64,000 bases of DNA from Stenomitos frigidus ULC18 (GTDB taxonomy: Bacteria; Cyanobacteriota; Cyanobacteriia; Leptolyngbyales; Leptolyngbyaceae): positions 26,551-90,550 of the forward strand of contig NZ_PVWK01000081.1 of NCBI RefSeq assembly GCF_003003795.1. Reading direction: 5' to 3'. The notes beneath the pieces were generated by a model, which was given only the letters and a program-made list of their open reading frames with translations, did no database searches and had not been told where the DNA came from. The translations under genes were made by a program, and so were the position numbers. Positions 21,032 through 29,260 of this stretch are shown in pieces. Numbering within the stretch: the stretch's first letter is position 1; every line of letters starts with the position of its first letter.

Positions 21032-21421
21032 GGGTTTGATTGAGAGCGAGCGAATGGTGTGAGTCGGTGCTTTTAGGCGCTGTAGACAAGCAGCAACAGC
21101 TGTCCACTCAAGCCATACGGTTGGGCGATCGCATGGGTTTGGAGCGATCCAGCAACAGCAGCACTTGTGAAGAACTTTGACCGTTCTATTGAGGGTACGC
21201 TTCGCCTGTACAATCAGAAAGGAATTCATTTTAAACCCCAGACTCGTCTGGCTTTGGCGGATGTGAAGGTAACGTTCTTCATTCCCTAGTGCTTGTGCTT
21301 TTAACACAGCTGGCTATTACCTGGAATACTGCTTTTAAGCAGGCTCTTAGGCATCCAGGTGGAAGTTGACTGAGTCCGGCGTCTTAATAACCCAAATACC
21401 TGAGCCACAGTAAGGAGAACC
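21032..21421. other. Intergenic region upstream of psbV
   Basis: About 390 bases between accD and psbV. No convincing gene was seen. The psbV ribosome site (AAGGAG) is at about 21412-21417. The psbV promoter should lie here, but I cannot fix its -10 and -35 boxes. Confidence 0.45.
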
Positions 21422-21913
21422 ATGCTTAAAAGGTACATTTGGCTTGTTGTAGCCACTGTATTCTTCGCTTTTCAAATGTTTGTCGGCAGCGTCTCAGCGG
21501 CTGAACTGGACCCAGCGACGCGTACGATTGCGCTTGATGATAACGGTGGAACCGTTGAGCTAAGCCTCAAACAAGTCAAAGAAGGCAAACGTCTGTTTCA
21601 ATATGCTTGTGCCCAATGCCATGCCGGTGGTGTCACCAAGACAGACCCAAACGTTGGTCTTGACCCAGAATCACTATCGCTGGCAACCCCACCCCGCAAT
21701 AGTGTCAATGCACTGGTGGATTATATGAAAGACCCCACTACCTACGATGGGGCCCAGTCCATTGCTGAAGTGCATCCTAGCCTTAAAAGTAAAGACAGTT
21801 TCCCCGAAATGCGTAACCTGACAGAAGATGATCTGGTTGCGATCGCGGGTCACATCTTGCTGCAACCCAAAGTGGTTGGCGATAAGTGGGGCGGCGGTAA
21901 GATTTATTATTAA
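21422..21913 (+). CDS. psbV: Photosystem II cytochrome c-550
   Basis: A 163-residue precursor. The signal peptide ends ...VGSVSA, leaving AELDPATRTI as the mature N-terminus. The heme site is CAQCH (Cys63, Cys66, His67). The low-potential sixth ligand is His118 in AEVHPSLKS, as in known PsbV. The C-terminus GDKWGGGKIYY is characteristic. The protein binds the lumenal face of PSII and stabilises the oxygen-evolving cluster. A strong AAGGAG ribosome site precedes it and a terminator follows. Confidence 0.98.
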   Translation: MLKRYIWLVVATVFFAFQMFVGSVSAAELDPATRTIALDDNGGTVELSLKQVKEGKRLFQYACAQCHAGGVTKTDPNVGLDPESLSLATPPRNSVNALVDYMKDPTTYDGAQSIAEVHPSLKSKDSFPEMRNLTEDDLVAIAGHILLQPKVVGDKWGGGKIYY

Positions 21914-21950
21914 GCACGTATCAAAGATCCACTGATCAATACTTGTGCTG

Positions 21951-22016
21951 AAAGCCTCTCATCGGCAAGCTATAGGCTTATAGAAGTTTACGGTTTGCCG
22001 ATGGGAGGCTTTAGTT
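21951..22016 (+). terminator. Terminator after psbV
   Basis: A long stem: AAAGCCTCTCATCGGCAA (21951-21968) pairs with the segment TTTGCCGATGGGAGGCTTT (21994-22012) with one mismatch, followed by a T-rich stretch. It separates psbV from the psbV2-like gene. Confidence 0.85.
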
Positions 22017-22038
22017 TTGTTTGAGTGAGCTTTCAGCC

Positions 22039-22539
22039 ATGCAGCATCGCCTTTTAGGAATGCATTTGTTTCTACTCGCTCTTTTCGCTTCCTGTTTGCT
22101 AGCGATCGCGTCTCCAGCCTATGCAGCAGCGGATGCTTATGTCACTCGCTATCTGCATGTCGTTGAACCAGTCCCTCTGGTTTTGGATGAGCAAGGTCAC
22201 ACTCGGCTCTTTGCAGCAGAGGAAATGTCAACTGGCAAACAGTTGTTTGAACGTAACTGTCTTAATTGTCACGTCGGCGGGGCGACGCTGCCTGATCCAT
22301 CTGTGTCGCTTTCGTTGAAGGACTTGCAGAGCGCAACACCACGGCGCGATACCATCAGCAGTCTGGTTGCTTATCTTAGGCAACCCATGACCTATAGCGG
22401 TACTGAAGAGACCTTTTGGTGTCGTCAAGTGCCTGAAACCTGGTTGTCTCAAGCACAGGTTGAAAAGCTTGCTGGCTTTGTGCTGAGGGCGGCTCAAACA
22501 GCGCCGGGATGGGGCGGCGCACTGTTTCCAGATAAGTAG
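22039..22539 (+). CDS. psbV2: PsbV2-like cytochrome c (cytochrome c-550-like)
   Basis: A 166-residue paralogue of PsbV directly after it. The start at ATG 22039 gives a clean signal peptide (ending ...ASPAYA). A TTG at 22021 would only add six residues. The heme site is CLNCH (Cys74, Cys77, His78). At the place of the PsbV sixth-ligand His there is Cys128 (ETFWCRQVPE), which agrees with the Cys-ligated heme described for Thermosynechococcus PsbV2. The gene order psbV-psbV2 near petJ is the same as in that organism. The C-terminus GWGGALFPDK differs from PsbV. Its role in PSII is not settled. Confidence 0.88.
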   Translation: MQHRLLGMHLFLLALFASCLLAIASPAYAAADAYVTRYLHVVEPVPLVLDEQGHTRLFAAEEMSTGKQLFERNCLNCHVGGATLPDPSVSLSLKDLQSATPRRDTISSLVAYLRQPMTYSGTEETFWCRQVPETWLSQAQVEKLAGFVLRAAQTAPGWGGALFPDK

Positions 22540-22662
22540 GCGATCGCTAATTGTCAAACTCTCGTAGCTTGCGCTGCATAACCGTTTGGATTCTTCGACG
22601 CGCTGTCGTAGATTTGGTTTAAGATCTAATTGTGTATATGCGCTTAAATCCCCAAGAGAGCT

Positions 22663-23082
22663 ATGAAATCAATCAATTCTGTGACGAAAAGCCTTTGCCT
22701 CAGCTTAATGGCTGCCTTGCTTGTTATTGGTAGCTTTTTCGTGTCTGTTGCTCCGGCTGCTGCCGAAACCGTTACTGTCAAAATGGGCGCTGATAATGGG
22801 CTGTTGGTGTTTCAGCCTGCTAACGTAACCGTTAAGCCAGGCGATACCGTGAAGTGGGTTGTCAATAAAGTGCCTCCTCACAACGTGATCTTCGATGACA
22901 AGGCGATCCCTGGCAACGATAAAGCGTTGGCTAAATCTCTTTCTCATCCTCAGCTCGAAATGTCTCCCGGCAAAGGTTACGAGTTGACGATCCCCAAAGA
23001 TCTTGCACCGGGTGAATACTCTTACTTCTGCGCCCCCCACCGGGGCGCTGGCATGATTGGTAAGGTGACTGTTGCAGGCTAA
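22663..23082 (+). CDS. petE: Plastocyanin
   Basis: A 139-residue precursor. The signal peptide ends ...VSVAPAAA, with mature [12 protein letters not shown]. Type 1 copper ligands are His73 (PPHNVIF), Cys123 (YFCAPH), His126 and Met131 (GAGMIGK). Plastocyanin carries electrons from cytochrome b6f to photosystem I in the lumen. The alternative carrier petJ lies 250 bases downstream on the same strand with a terminator between, so each can be switched separately, as copper availability requires in cyanobacteria. Confidence 0.98.
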   Translation: MKSINSVTKSLCLSLMAALLVIGSFFVSVAPAAAETVTVKMGADNGLLVFQPANVTVKPGDTVKWVVNKVPPHNVIFDDKAIPGNDKALAKSLSHPQLEMSPGKGYELTIPKDLAPGEYSYFCAPHRGAGMIGKVTVAG

Positions 23083-23083
23083 T

Positions 23084-23138
23084 TGACAAAACAAATGGAA
23101 CTATCTCCCAGGAGTATAGATAGTTCCATTTTTGTCAT
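23084..23138 (+). terminator. Terminator after petE
   Basis: A very strong stem: AATGGAACTATCT (23094-23106) pairs with AGATAGTTCCATT (23118-23130), and the outer GACAAAA/TTTTGTC extends it. A T run follows. It lies directly after the petE stop. Confidence 0.9.
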
Positions 23139-23333
23139 GTGATCTCTTCGCCCCGATCGCTGTTACTTTAGCGTTCTGTTCAGGTTTTTTGACGGTGTTT
23201 AAACGCTCTCAAAAATCTACTCCCAAAACACTCTTCGTCTATCCATTCAAAATTGATCGATTACCACGCTGGATCAGCTTCTTGCTGGTAACCTGAAATC
23301 TTTACAAAAACATATAGTCATAGGGGAAACCGT

Positions 23334-23666
23334 TTGAAGCGACTGTTGCTCATAGCCTTGCTAATGATCGGATTGTTTATGGGTCTGGCAGGCTCTCCGG
23401 CACAGGCAGGTAATTCTGCGAACGGTGCAAAACTCTTTAACGCCAATTGCGCCGCCTGCCATATGGGTGGCAACAATGTCATTCTTGCTAAAAAGACGCT
23501 TAAGAAAGAAGCGTTGGAGCAATACGGCATGGCTTCGATCGACGCAATTAAAAATCAGGTAACCAAGGGCAAAAACGCGATGCCTTCCTTTCGGGGACGC
23601 TTGAATAGTTTGCAGATTGAAGATGTCGCAACCTATGTTCTGGAACAGTCTCAAATGGGTTGGTAA
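23334..23666 (+). CDS. petJ: Cytochrome c6
   Basis: A 110-residue precursor starting at TTG 23334 (M by initiation), with a GGGGAAA ribosome site just upstream. The signal peptide ends ...SPAQA. Heme motif CAACH (Cys39, Cys42, His43) and axial Met83 (NAMPSF) are present, and the C-terminus VLEQSQMGW is typical. It replaces plastocyanin between cytochrome b6f and photosystem I when copper is low, and also feeds cytochrome oxidase. Confidence 0.97.
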   Translation: MKRLLLIALLMIGLFMGLAGSPAQAGNSANGAKLFNANCAACHMGGNNVILAKKTLKKEALEQYGMASIDAIKNQVTKGKNAMPSFRGRLNSLQIEDVATYVLEQSQMGW

Positions 23667-23687
23667 GTCATTTAATTATTTCCCTGT

Positions 23688-23720
23688 AAGCCCTCTTTAA
23701 CGCAGTAGAGGGCTTTTTTT
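23688..23720 (+). terminator. Terminator after petJ
   Basis: AAGCCCTCT (23688-23696) pairs with AGAGGGCTT (23707-23715) across a 10-base loop, followed by a T run ending at 23720. Confidence 0.92.
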
Positions 23721-23803
23721 AGCAATCTATCTCTGGATCAACGTCTATTTGAAACGAAGTGTAGTATTCTCGCTTCTAGCTAGCTACAGAGAAGGAAAAA
23801 TTA

Positions 23804-24517
23804 GTGGTTCCTCTGCGTGACAATAATCCAACGACTATTACTCCAGTCGTAACCTATGCGTTAATCGCTGCGAATGTTCTGGTCTTTCTCTACGAATTGA
23901 CGTTATCACCACCCCAGCTTGAGCAGTTCTTTCGGGTTTGGGCCGTCGTTCCTAGAGAGTTGACTGCTAGTTTCTCCGGTCAACTATCAGCTCAGCCACT
24001 ACCAGAGTGGATTACCCTCTTTACGTCTCAATTTTTACACGGCGGTTTTTTACATGTCGCTGGTAATATGTTGTTTCTCTGGATCTTTGGCAACAATGTT
24101 GAAGACCGTTTGGGACATGTTAAGTATTTAATCTTTTACCTCGCCTGTGGCGCATTAGCAGCGCTAACACAATGGTTTTTCTCCTCCGGGTCAGCGATCC
24201 CATCGTTAGGTGCAAGTGGCGCGATCGCTGGCGTGATGGGGGCCTACATCTTGCGTTTCCCCAAAGCAGAAGTGCTAACCCTGATTCCTCTCGGCTTCTT
24301 CTTCTGGACGTTTCGAGTACCCGCTTTCGCTTTTTTGGGTTTTTGGTTTTTGCAGCAAGCACTTTATGGCTTAGCTAGCCTGGAAGCACCCATGAACATT
24401 GGCATGGAAAGCGGTGGTGTCGCCTATTGGGCACACGCAGGCGGTTTTGTTTTTGGTGCGGTGTTGGGTCCACTGCTGGGTCTCTTTTCAGATGATTCAA
24501 ACACGCAGACGTTTTAG
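23804..24517 (+). CDS. Rhomboid family intramembrane serine protease
   Basis: A 237-residue membrane protein starting at GTG 23804 (AAGGAAAAA ribosome site upstream). It has about six hydrophobic helices. The active site is complete: GASG with Ser138 (SLGASGAIAGVMG) and His211 (YWAHAGGFVFG), plus the HGGFLHVAGNMLFLWIFGNN block (His79, His84, Asn88). Rhomboids cut transmembrane substrates; this one's substrate is unknown. It follows petJ but after a terminator. Confidence 0.94.
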   Translation: MVPLRDNNPTTITPVVTYALIAANVLVFLYELTLSPPQLEQFFRVWAVVPRELTASFSGQLSAQPLPEWITLFTSQFLHGGFLHVAGNMLFLWIFGNNVEDRLGHVKYLIFYLACGALAALTQWFFSSGSAIPSLGASGAIAGVMGAYILRFPKAEVLTLIPLGFFFWTFRVPAFAFLGFWFLQQALYGLASLEAPMNIGMESGGVAYWAHAGGFVFGAVLGPLLGLFSDDSNTQTF

Positions 24518-24571
24518 AAGCGCGGTTAATCCGTAGGCTAAAATAAGCACGGTACTTGATGAGTCGCGACA

Positions 24572-24832
24572 ATGCCCCGGTTGAACCCTTTCACTCTCCA
24601 GATGGAAATCACCCGCATGTTTGAGCAGGGGCAGTCGTTTTTTGCCTCGCTAAAGGTGCAGGATTGGTTGAGGGAACGCAACGAAGAGCCCGACGCTTAT
24701 GACATCTTGTTTCATCAAAAGCCTGCACCTCCTGGCTCTGGACAGGTCATGACGGTTGAGATCGAGCTGCGTCGCAAAGATGGTCAGCCTGCTGATGCCT
24801 GGCTGCAAGAAGAAGCGAATCGCCACGCTTGA
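24572..24832 (+). CDS. Conserved-looking small protein of unknown function
   Basis: An 86-residue soluble protein, MPRLNPFTLQMEITRMFEQG followed by QSFFASLKVQDWLRERNEEP. It has a mixed alpha/beta look with a charged C-terminal half and no membrane segment. I do not recognise a family. It begins 55 bases after the rhomboid stop and could be co-transcribed. A weak hairpin GTCGGGG/CCCCGAC lies after it (24874-24902). Confidence 0.65.
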   Translation: MPRLNPFTLQMEITRMFEQGQSFFASLKVQDWLRERNEEPDAYDILFHQKPAPPGSGQVMTVEIELRRKDGQPADAWLQEEANRHA

Positions 24833-25238
24833 GGGACAGGCGTGGAAATAACGAACAGTCAATCACAAATTCTGGTCGGGGTATTGCATTGCACTGCCCC
24901 GACGCTCAAATCTATCTGTCCGGAAGTCCCTACACTTGAGTTGGTGTACTTGATTGCCGCAAAGTAAGCAATCTTAAGCCAGGGGTTGGAGCTCTTTTCC
25001 TTAGGATCGTTACATATAACGGGTTGGCTTTAGAGGGTAAAGCTTGCAAAAGCAGATGCTTATAATGCCCGCCAAACATAGTGCTGAGCAGTCAAGAGGC
25101 CAGTGGAACTGAGCGATCGAAATATCCCTAAAAGTAAACTTTTGTAAAGCCTCACTCAGCGATTTTTTCTTTACTCTTTCGCTCTGTCCCCCTGAGTCAG
25201 TAAACTACAGAGAGATATCTGCAGAGACAGCCATAATT
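24833..25238. other. Intergenic region upstream of apcD
   Basis: About 400 bases. A hairpin GTCGGGG...CCCCGAC (24874-24902) lacks a clean T run and could be a weak terminator. The rest is presumably the apcD promoter and leader. No gene was seen. Confidence 0.45.
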
Positions 25239-25724
25239 ATGAGTGTAGTTAGCCAAGTCATCCTGCAAGCCGACGATGAACTGCGTTATCCCACCTTGGG
25301 CGAACTCCAGGGCTTGCAAGGCTTTTTTAAAACTGGCGAGCAGCGTACCCGTATCGCTGCCACGCTATCGGAAAATGAGAAAAAAATTGTTCAAGAAGCG
25401 AGTAAGCAGCTTTGGAAAAAACGCCCAGACTTTATCGCCCCGGGTGGCAATGCTTATGGCGATAAGCAGCGTGCCCTCTGTCTGCGTGACTACGGTTGGT
25501 ACCTGCGTCTGGTAACGTATGGCATTTTGGCTGGCGATAAGGATCCGATCGAAAAAATCGGTTTAATTGGTGCGCGCGAAATGTACAACGCTCTAGGCGT
25601 ACCGGTTCCTGGTATGGCAGAAGCCATTCGTTGCCTGAAAGTAGCCTCTCTAGGGTTGCTTTCGGCTGATGATGCGGCAGAAGCGTTGCCCTATTTTGAC
25701 TACATCATTCAAGCGATGTCTTGA
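25239..25724 (+). CDS. apcD: Allophycocyanin alpha-B (phycobilisome core terminal emitter)
   Basis: A 161-residue phycobiliprotein. The N-terminus [19 protein letters not shown] and length match ApcD rather than ApcA. The bilin-attachment site is Cys81 ([10 protein letters not shown]), preceded by the phycobiliprotein PGGNAY motif. ApcD is a red-shifted subunit of the allophycocyanin core, passing energy mainly to photosystem I. It is alone here, away from the apcABC operon, as is usual. Confidence 0.95.
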   Translation: MSVVSQVILQADDELRYPTLGELQGLQGFFKTGEQRTRIAATLSENEKKIVQEASKQLWKKRPDFIAPGGNAYGDKQRALCLRDYGWYLRLVTYGILAGDKDPIEKIGLIGAREMYNALGVPVPGMAEAIRCLKVASLGLLSADDAAEALPYFDYIIQAMS

Positions 25725-26077
25725 GTCAAGAGTAAGGATAGGTCATCCTAAATTGATTTCCCCGTTGTTGGTGGAGGTGTCTGGCGATCGAACGTCGGGG
25801 CTATCATCAAAAACGGGGAATTTTAGTGCGTTGGTTTCTTTACATGCCGTTGAAACGCAGTGAACATTTAGAATGAAGCCGTTGAGTTATTTCACCCTCT
25901 GCGGAATAATTCGGTTGCGACGGGTATTGATTACCAGGTTGTAAAATACTGGGCGGTCATTGAGTCGTTGGGTCGTTTCCTCACTGCAGCCCCATACCTG
26001 GTCGTGAGTCTATGCCAGCAGAGATAACGTTCTTGAAACAACCCGGTTCATCCTTCTAGTCCTCAGGAGAATTGCGC
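25725..26077. other. Intergenic region after apcD
   Basis: About 350 bases. TTTCCCCGTT (25759-25768) and AACGGGGAA (25812-25820) could pair across a long loop and end in a short T run, a weak terminator candidate for apcD. The AGGAG ribosome site of the next gene is at 26063-26067. No gene was seen. Confidence 0.4.
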
Positions 26078-27247
26078 ATGAGTCCGAAATCTGTTACGCC
26101 GACTGCTACACAACTCGATCAGGCAAAGCGGGCGATTGCTGCCTATATCCACAGCATTGACAGCAACCCCGATCGTCGTGAGGGCGCGTATCCCTACTAC
26201 CTGTTTCACGAACCAGGACGGCCAATTCTCGGCACTGTGCTGCTGTTTCACGGTTTTAGCGCTAAACCACATCAAATGTGGCGCTTAGCAGACTACCTGT
26301 TTCGCAACGGATTCAATGTTTATCAGCCGTCGATCGCCGGACATCCATTCATCCATCCTGCCAGGAACTGGCCGCAGATTGACCTCCTGCCTGCGATCGC
26401 GGGTCCGCTGAAGGAAAAAGCCTCGCAAGATCCAGTGCTCCAAGCTTTTATTGCCAACCTTGCCAACAATCCCGAAGGTGCCCAACTCAATCCGGTGCAG
26501 CAGGCAGCGCTCGTGTCGCGTTTGGTTAAGATTGAGCCGCGAATGCTGGATATTATGAAGTCGATTGAGACCGACGATGATCCTGACTTCGATGAATACT
26601 ATATCTCCTCTCATCTGGACTATCTGAACCACGCAAAAGCGCGATTGGCAGAAGTGTCGTCTATTCCTGGTGCTGTTTACACAGTGGGCTTATCGGTCGG
26701 TGGAGCCGTGGCACTGGCATTGGCGGCAGCCGATCCCGATCGTGTGCAGAAAGCAGTTGTTTTTGCACCGCTGTTGCAGGTCTATGGGGAACAGCGGCGA
26801 CAATACGTCAACCTCACTGGCCCACTCGACATCAAAGAAATGGGATGGGACCCGAACCTTCTCTTTCCAGTGGGATGTTTTACAGCCGCCGATCGCTTTG
26901 GCAGTGGTGTCGTGATGAGTCCTGCGTCGCTTGACTCGCTCAAAAAAGTGCCCATTTTCATGGTCCTGACTGAAAACGAAGACGCGGCTGATATCAAGAC
27001 AAACCAGGCATTTTACGAAGAAACGGGCGCAGAGCAGGACGGCAATCGTTACTATCTCTACCGCGCTATGGATCTGGTGCCGCACCCAATGGTTGACCCC
27101 ACAGAAGTCAGTCAGAGTATGAGTAACCGCTTCTGGCAAAGCCTCTATCAGGAGACATTCCGCTTCCTGACGACTGGCGATGTTGATGTTCCTAATATGG
27201 GCAATTTGGAGCAAGATCCGAAGTTGCCGCAGGTGCCTCCGGTTTAG
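26078..27247 (+). CDS. Alpha/beta hydrolase
   Basis: A 389-residue hydrolase. ATG 26078 is preferred over TTG 26072 because of the AGGAG site about 10 bases before it. The oxyanion-side motif is GTVLLFHGFSAKPHQM. The nucleophile elbow is VGLSVGGAVA (Ser about 202), an Asp may lie in VLTENEDAAD, and a late His is in LVPHPMVDP. There is no signal peptide, so it is cytosolic. The substrate is unknown; the fold suggests an esterase or lipase-like enzyme. Confidence 0.8.
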   Translation: MSPKSVTPTATQLDQAKRAIAAYIHSIDSNPDRREGAYPYYLFHEPGRPILGTVLLFHGFSAKPHQMWRLADYLFRNGFNVYQPSIAGHPFIHPARNWPQIDLLPAIAGPLKEKASQDPVLQAFIANLANNPEGAQLNPVQQAALVSRLVKIEPRMLDIMKSIETDDDPDFDEYYISSHLDYLNHAKARLAEVSSIPGAVYTVGLSVGGAVALALAAADPDRVQKAVVFAPLLQVYGEQRRQYVNLTGPLDIKEMGWDPNLLFPVGCFTAADRFGSGVVMSPASLDSLKKVPIFMVLTENEDAADIKTNQAFYEETGAEQDGNRYYLYRAMDLVPHPMVDPTEVSQSMSNRFWQSLYQETFRFLTTGDVDVPNMGNLEQDPKLPQVPPV

Positions 27248-27280
27248 ATTGATTAGCGGTCAGTAGTCAGCAATCAGCGA

Positions 27281-28033
27281 TCAGCATACTACTGAAGCTC
27301 CTCTTGAGAGTGTTGGAACGATAATGTAGCCTTCGGTGAGGTTCCCGAGGGCTAGATTGCGTTCCAGTCCCCAGTACCACCAGTGCGCGGCGACGTAGGC
27401 ACACATCAGGCTATCCAATTGATCTTCTACTGCTTTGAGAGCCGTTCCTTTGAGTGGGATTTCTGGCGGGAAGAGTTTGCTTTGGGTGACATCAAGGGCG
27501 GGTTCCAGGGTGGGGAGCCGATCGCAAATATACTCCTGCAATCGAGCAAGTTCCAACCGTCGGTCTGCCAACTTGCCCTTTTTGTATTTCAAGATTTTCT
27601 CTAGCCCAAAAAGATGCACGATCGCGGGATGGGGAAAGACTTCAATTTGATGTCGTCCCGATTGTTGCGGTGCGATCGTAGGCGCATGGTGAAAGCCTTT
27701 TGCTTCTAGGCTGAGGCCAAAGGCAACGGTGCGTGCGGCAAACGGTAAACCCAAATTGGCAGGATAGGAACCCGCATGGTAGCGTCCAAAGTGTTTGTGG
27801 GTGAGGCGATCGCACAGCCGCATTCCAGTCGCATTGGGAATCAGCGTGGGCGCATCGACGGCAATCAGGCCGGACTCATCGGGTGCTATGCAGGCATCAA
27901 CCCAGGCAAGAATGTCCTCAGTTGCGTCCTCCCGTCGCAAATCGACCAGTTCTAGCCTGCCATTCTGCCAATCGAGGCAGCACAGCCCGCTTGCCCCCGA
28001 ACTCCAGCCCAAATCGATACCCAAAAATTTCAT
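27281..28033 (-). CDS. DUF429 predicted nuclease (RNase H fold)
   Basis: A 250-residue protein. The N-terminal MKFLGIDLGWSSGASGLCCL strand carries the first acidic residue of an RNase H-like fold. IAVDAPTLIPNATGMRLCDR (about 58-77) and IEVFPHPAIVHLFGL are family signatures, as is a late DQLDSLMCAYVAAHWWY. DUF429 proteins are predicted nucleases with no settled role. A short heptad-like repeat region (27255-27290) marks its 3' end. Confidence 0.8.
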   Translation of the reverse strand: MKFLGIDLGWSSGASGLCCLDWQNGRLELVDLRREDATEDILAWVDACIAPDESGLIAVDAPTLIPNATGMRLCDRLTHKHFGRYHAGSYPANLGLPFAARTVAFGLSLEAKGFHHAPTIAPQQSGRHQIEVFPHPAIVHLFGLEKILKYKKGKLADRRLELARLQEYICDRLPTLEPALDVTQSKLFPPEIPLKGTALKAVEDQLDSLMCAYVAAHWWYWGLERNLALGNLTEGYIIVPTLSRGASVVC

Positions 28034-28067
28034 TTAGAGATCTGTAAGAAAATAAACCGAACCTCTT

Positions 28068-29129
28068 CTAGCTCAGTTCTGCTGCCCATGGAGCGTGTGG
28101 TTGGGGTCTCGGCGTTTTGGTGACTTTGGCAAACAGTTTGCCTGCTTGCTTCAGGTCAACATTGCCACCGCTGATAATGACCCCAACACGGGCACCAGGC
28201 TCGTTGACAATGCCTTCTAGCAACGCCGCAGTCGCTAAGGCTCCAGTCGGTTCAACCACGATCTTGAGACGTTCCCACAGGAAGAACATGGCGCGGAGGA
28301 TGGCAGCTTCTGAAACCGTCACCATGTCGTGGACGTAGTGCAGGATCAGTGGAAAGGTAAGTGTGCCAAGAGACGACGTACGGGCACCATCAGCGATCGT
28401 ATCCGGGTTCTCGACCGTTTGCAGCGTTTTGGCATAGAACGATCGCGTGGCATCATCGGCACGTTTGGGTTCTACCCCAATGACTCGACACGAGGGCGAA
28501 AGGGCATGAGCGGCGATCGCGCAACCGGACAGCAACCCACCACCCCCACAGCAGACCAGCAGCAAATCCAGTGCGCCCACTTCTTCGATCAGTTCCTTCG
28601 CCGCGGTGCCCTGCCCTGCAATGACATGAGGATGGTCGAACGGTGGAATGAGCGTCAAGCCGCGATCGTCTGCCAACTGCTGCGCCAACGCTTCGCGCGA
28701 GTCAGTGAGGCGATTGTAAGTCACGACTTCAGCACCGTAGCCGCGCGTGGCTATCAGCTTAACGGTTGGTGCATCCTCTGGCATGACAATGGTAGTTGGG
28801 ATATTGAGCAACTGACCTGAAAGGGCGATCGCCTGAGCATGATTCCCCGACGAAAACGCCAGCACACCACGCCGACGCTGTGCTTCTGGTAGCTGCACCA
28901 TTGCGTTGTAGGCGCCGCGAAACTTGAAGGCTCCAATGCGCTGAAAATTCTCGCATTTGAAGAAAACCCGGCTCCCTGTTTGGCGATCGATCGTCGTCGA
29001 AGTCATCACAGGCGTAGGATGTGCCTGCCCTTTGAGACGAGCCGCTGCTGCTTCAAGATCAGCAAAGGTCACTGACAAAAGCGAATCAGTTGCCGTATTG
29101 GCATGATCTGATCGAGACGCATCCACCAT
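28068..29129 (-). CDS. PLP-dependent threonine/serine dehydratase
   Basis: A 353-residue fold-type II PLP enzyme. The Lys that binds PLP is in FQRIGAFKFRGAYNAM (about residue 65). SSGNHAQAIAL follows, the phosphate loop is CCGGGGLLSGCAIA (about 193), and SGGNVDLKQ is near the end. It lacks a C-terminal ACT regulatory domain, so it is closer to catabolic threonine dehydratase, serine racemase or threo-3-hydroxyaspartate ammonia-lyase than to biosynthetic IlvA. The exact substrate is open. Confidence 0.85.
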   Translation of the reverse strand: MVDASRSDHANTATDSLLSVTFADLEAAAARLKGQAHPTPVMTSTTIDRQTGSRVFFKCENFQRIGAFKFRGAYNAMVQLPEAQRRRGVLAFSSGNHAQAIALSGQLLNIPTTIVMPEDAPTVKLIATRGYGAEVVTYNRLTDSREALAQQLADDRGLTLIPPFDHPHVIAGQGTAAKELIEEVGALDLLLVCCGGGGLLSGCAIAAHALSPSCRVIGVEPKRADDATRSFYAKTLQTVENPDTIADGARTSSLGTLTFPLILHYVHDMVTVSEAAILRAMFFLWERLKIVVEPTGALATAALLEGIVNEPGARVGVIISGGNVDLKQAGKLFAKVTKTPRPQPHAPWAAELS

Positions 29130-29260
29130 AAACAGTTAATTGAGTCACGCACCTCTAATAAACTAACGTTTTTGGCTGCATCGGCACGGACTATCTGAAT
29201 ACTGTGCTATCACGTTGCTAAGAGCATGAAGCATAGCGTTGCCATTGATGGATGTAAGCA

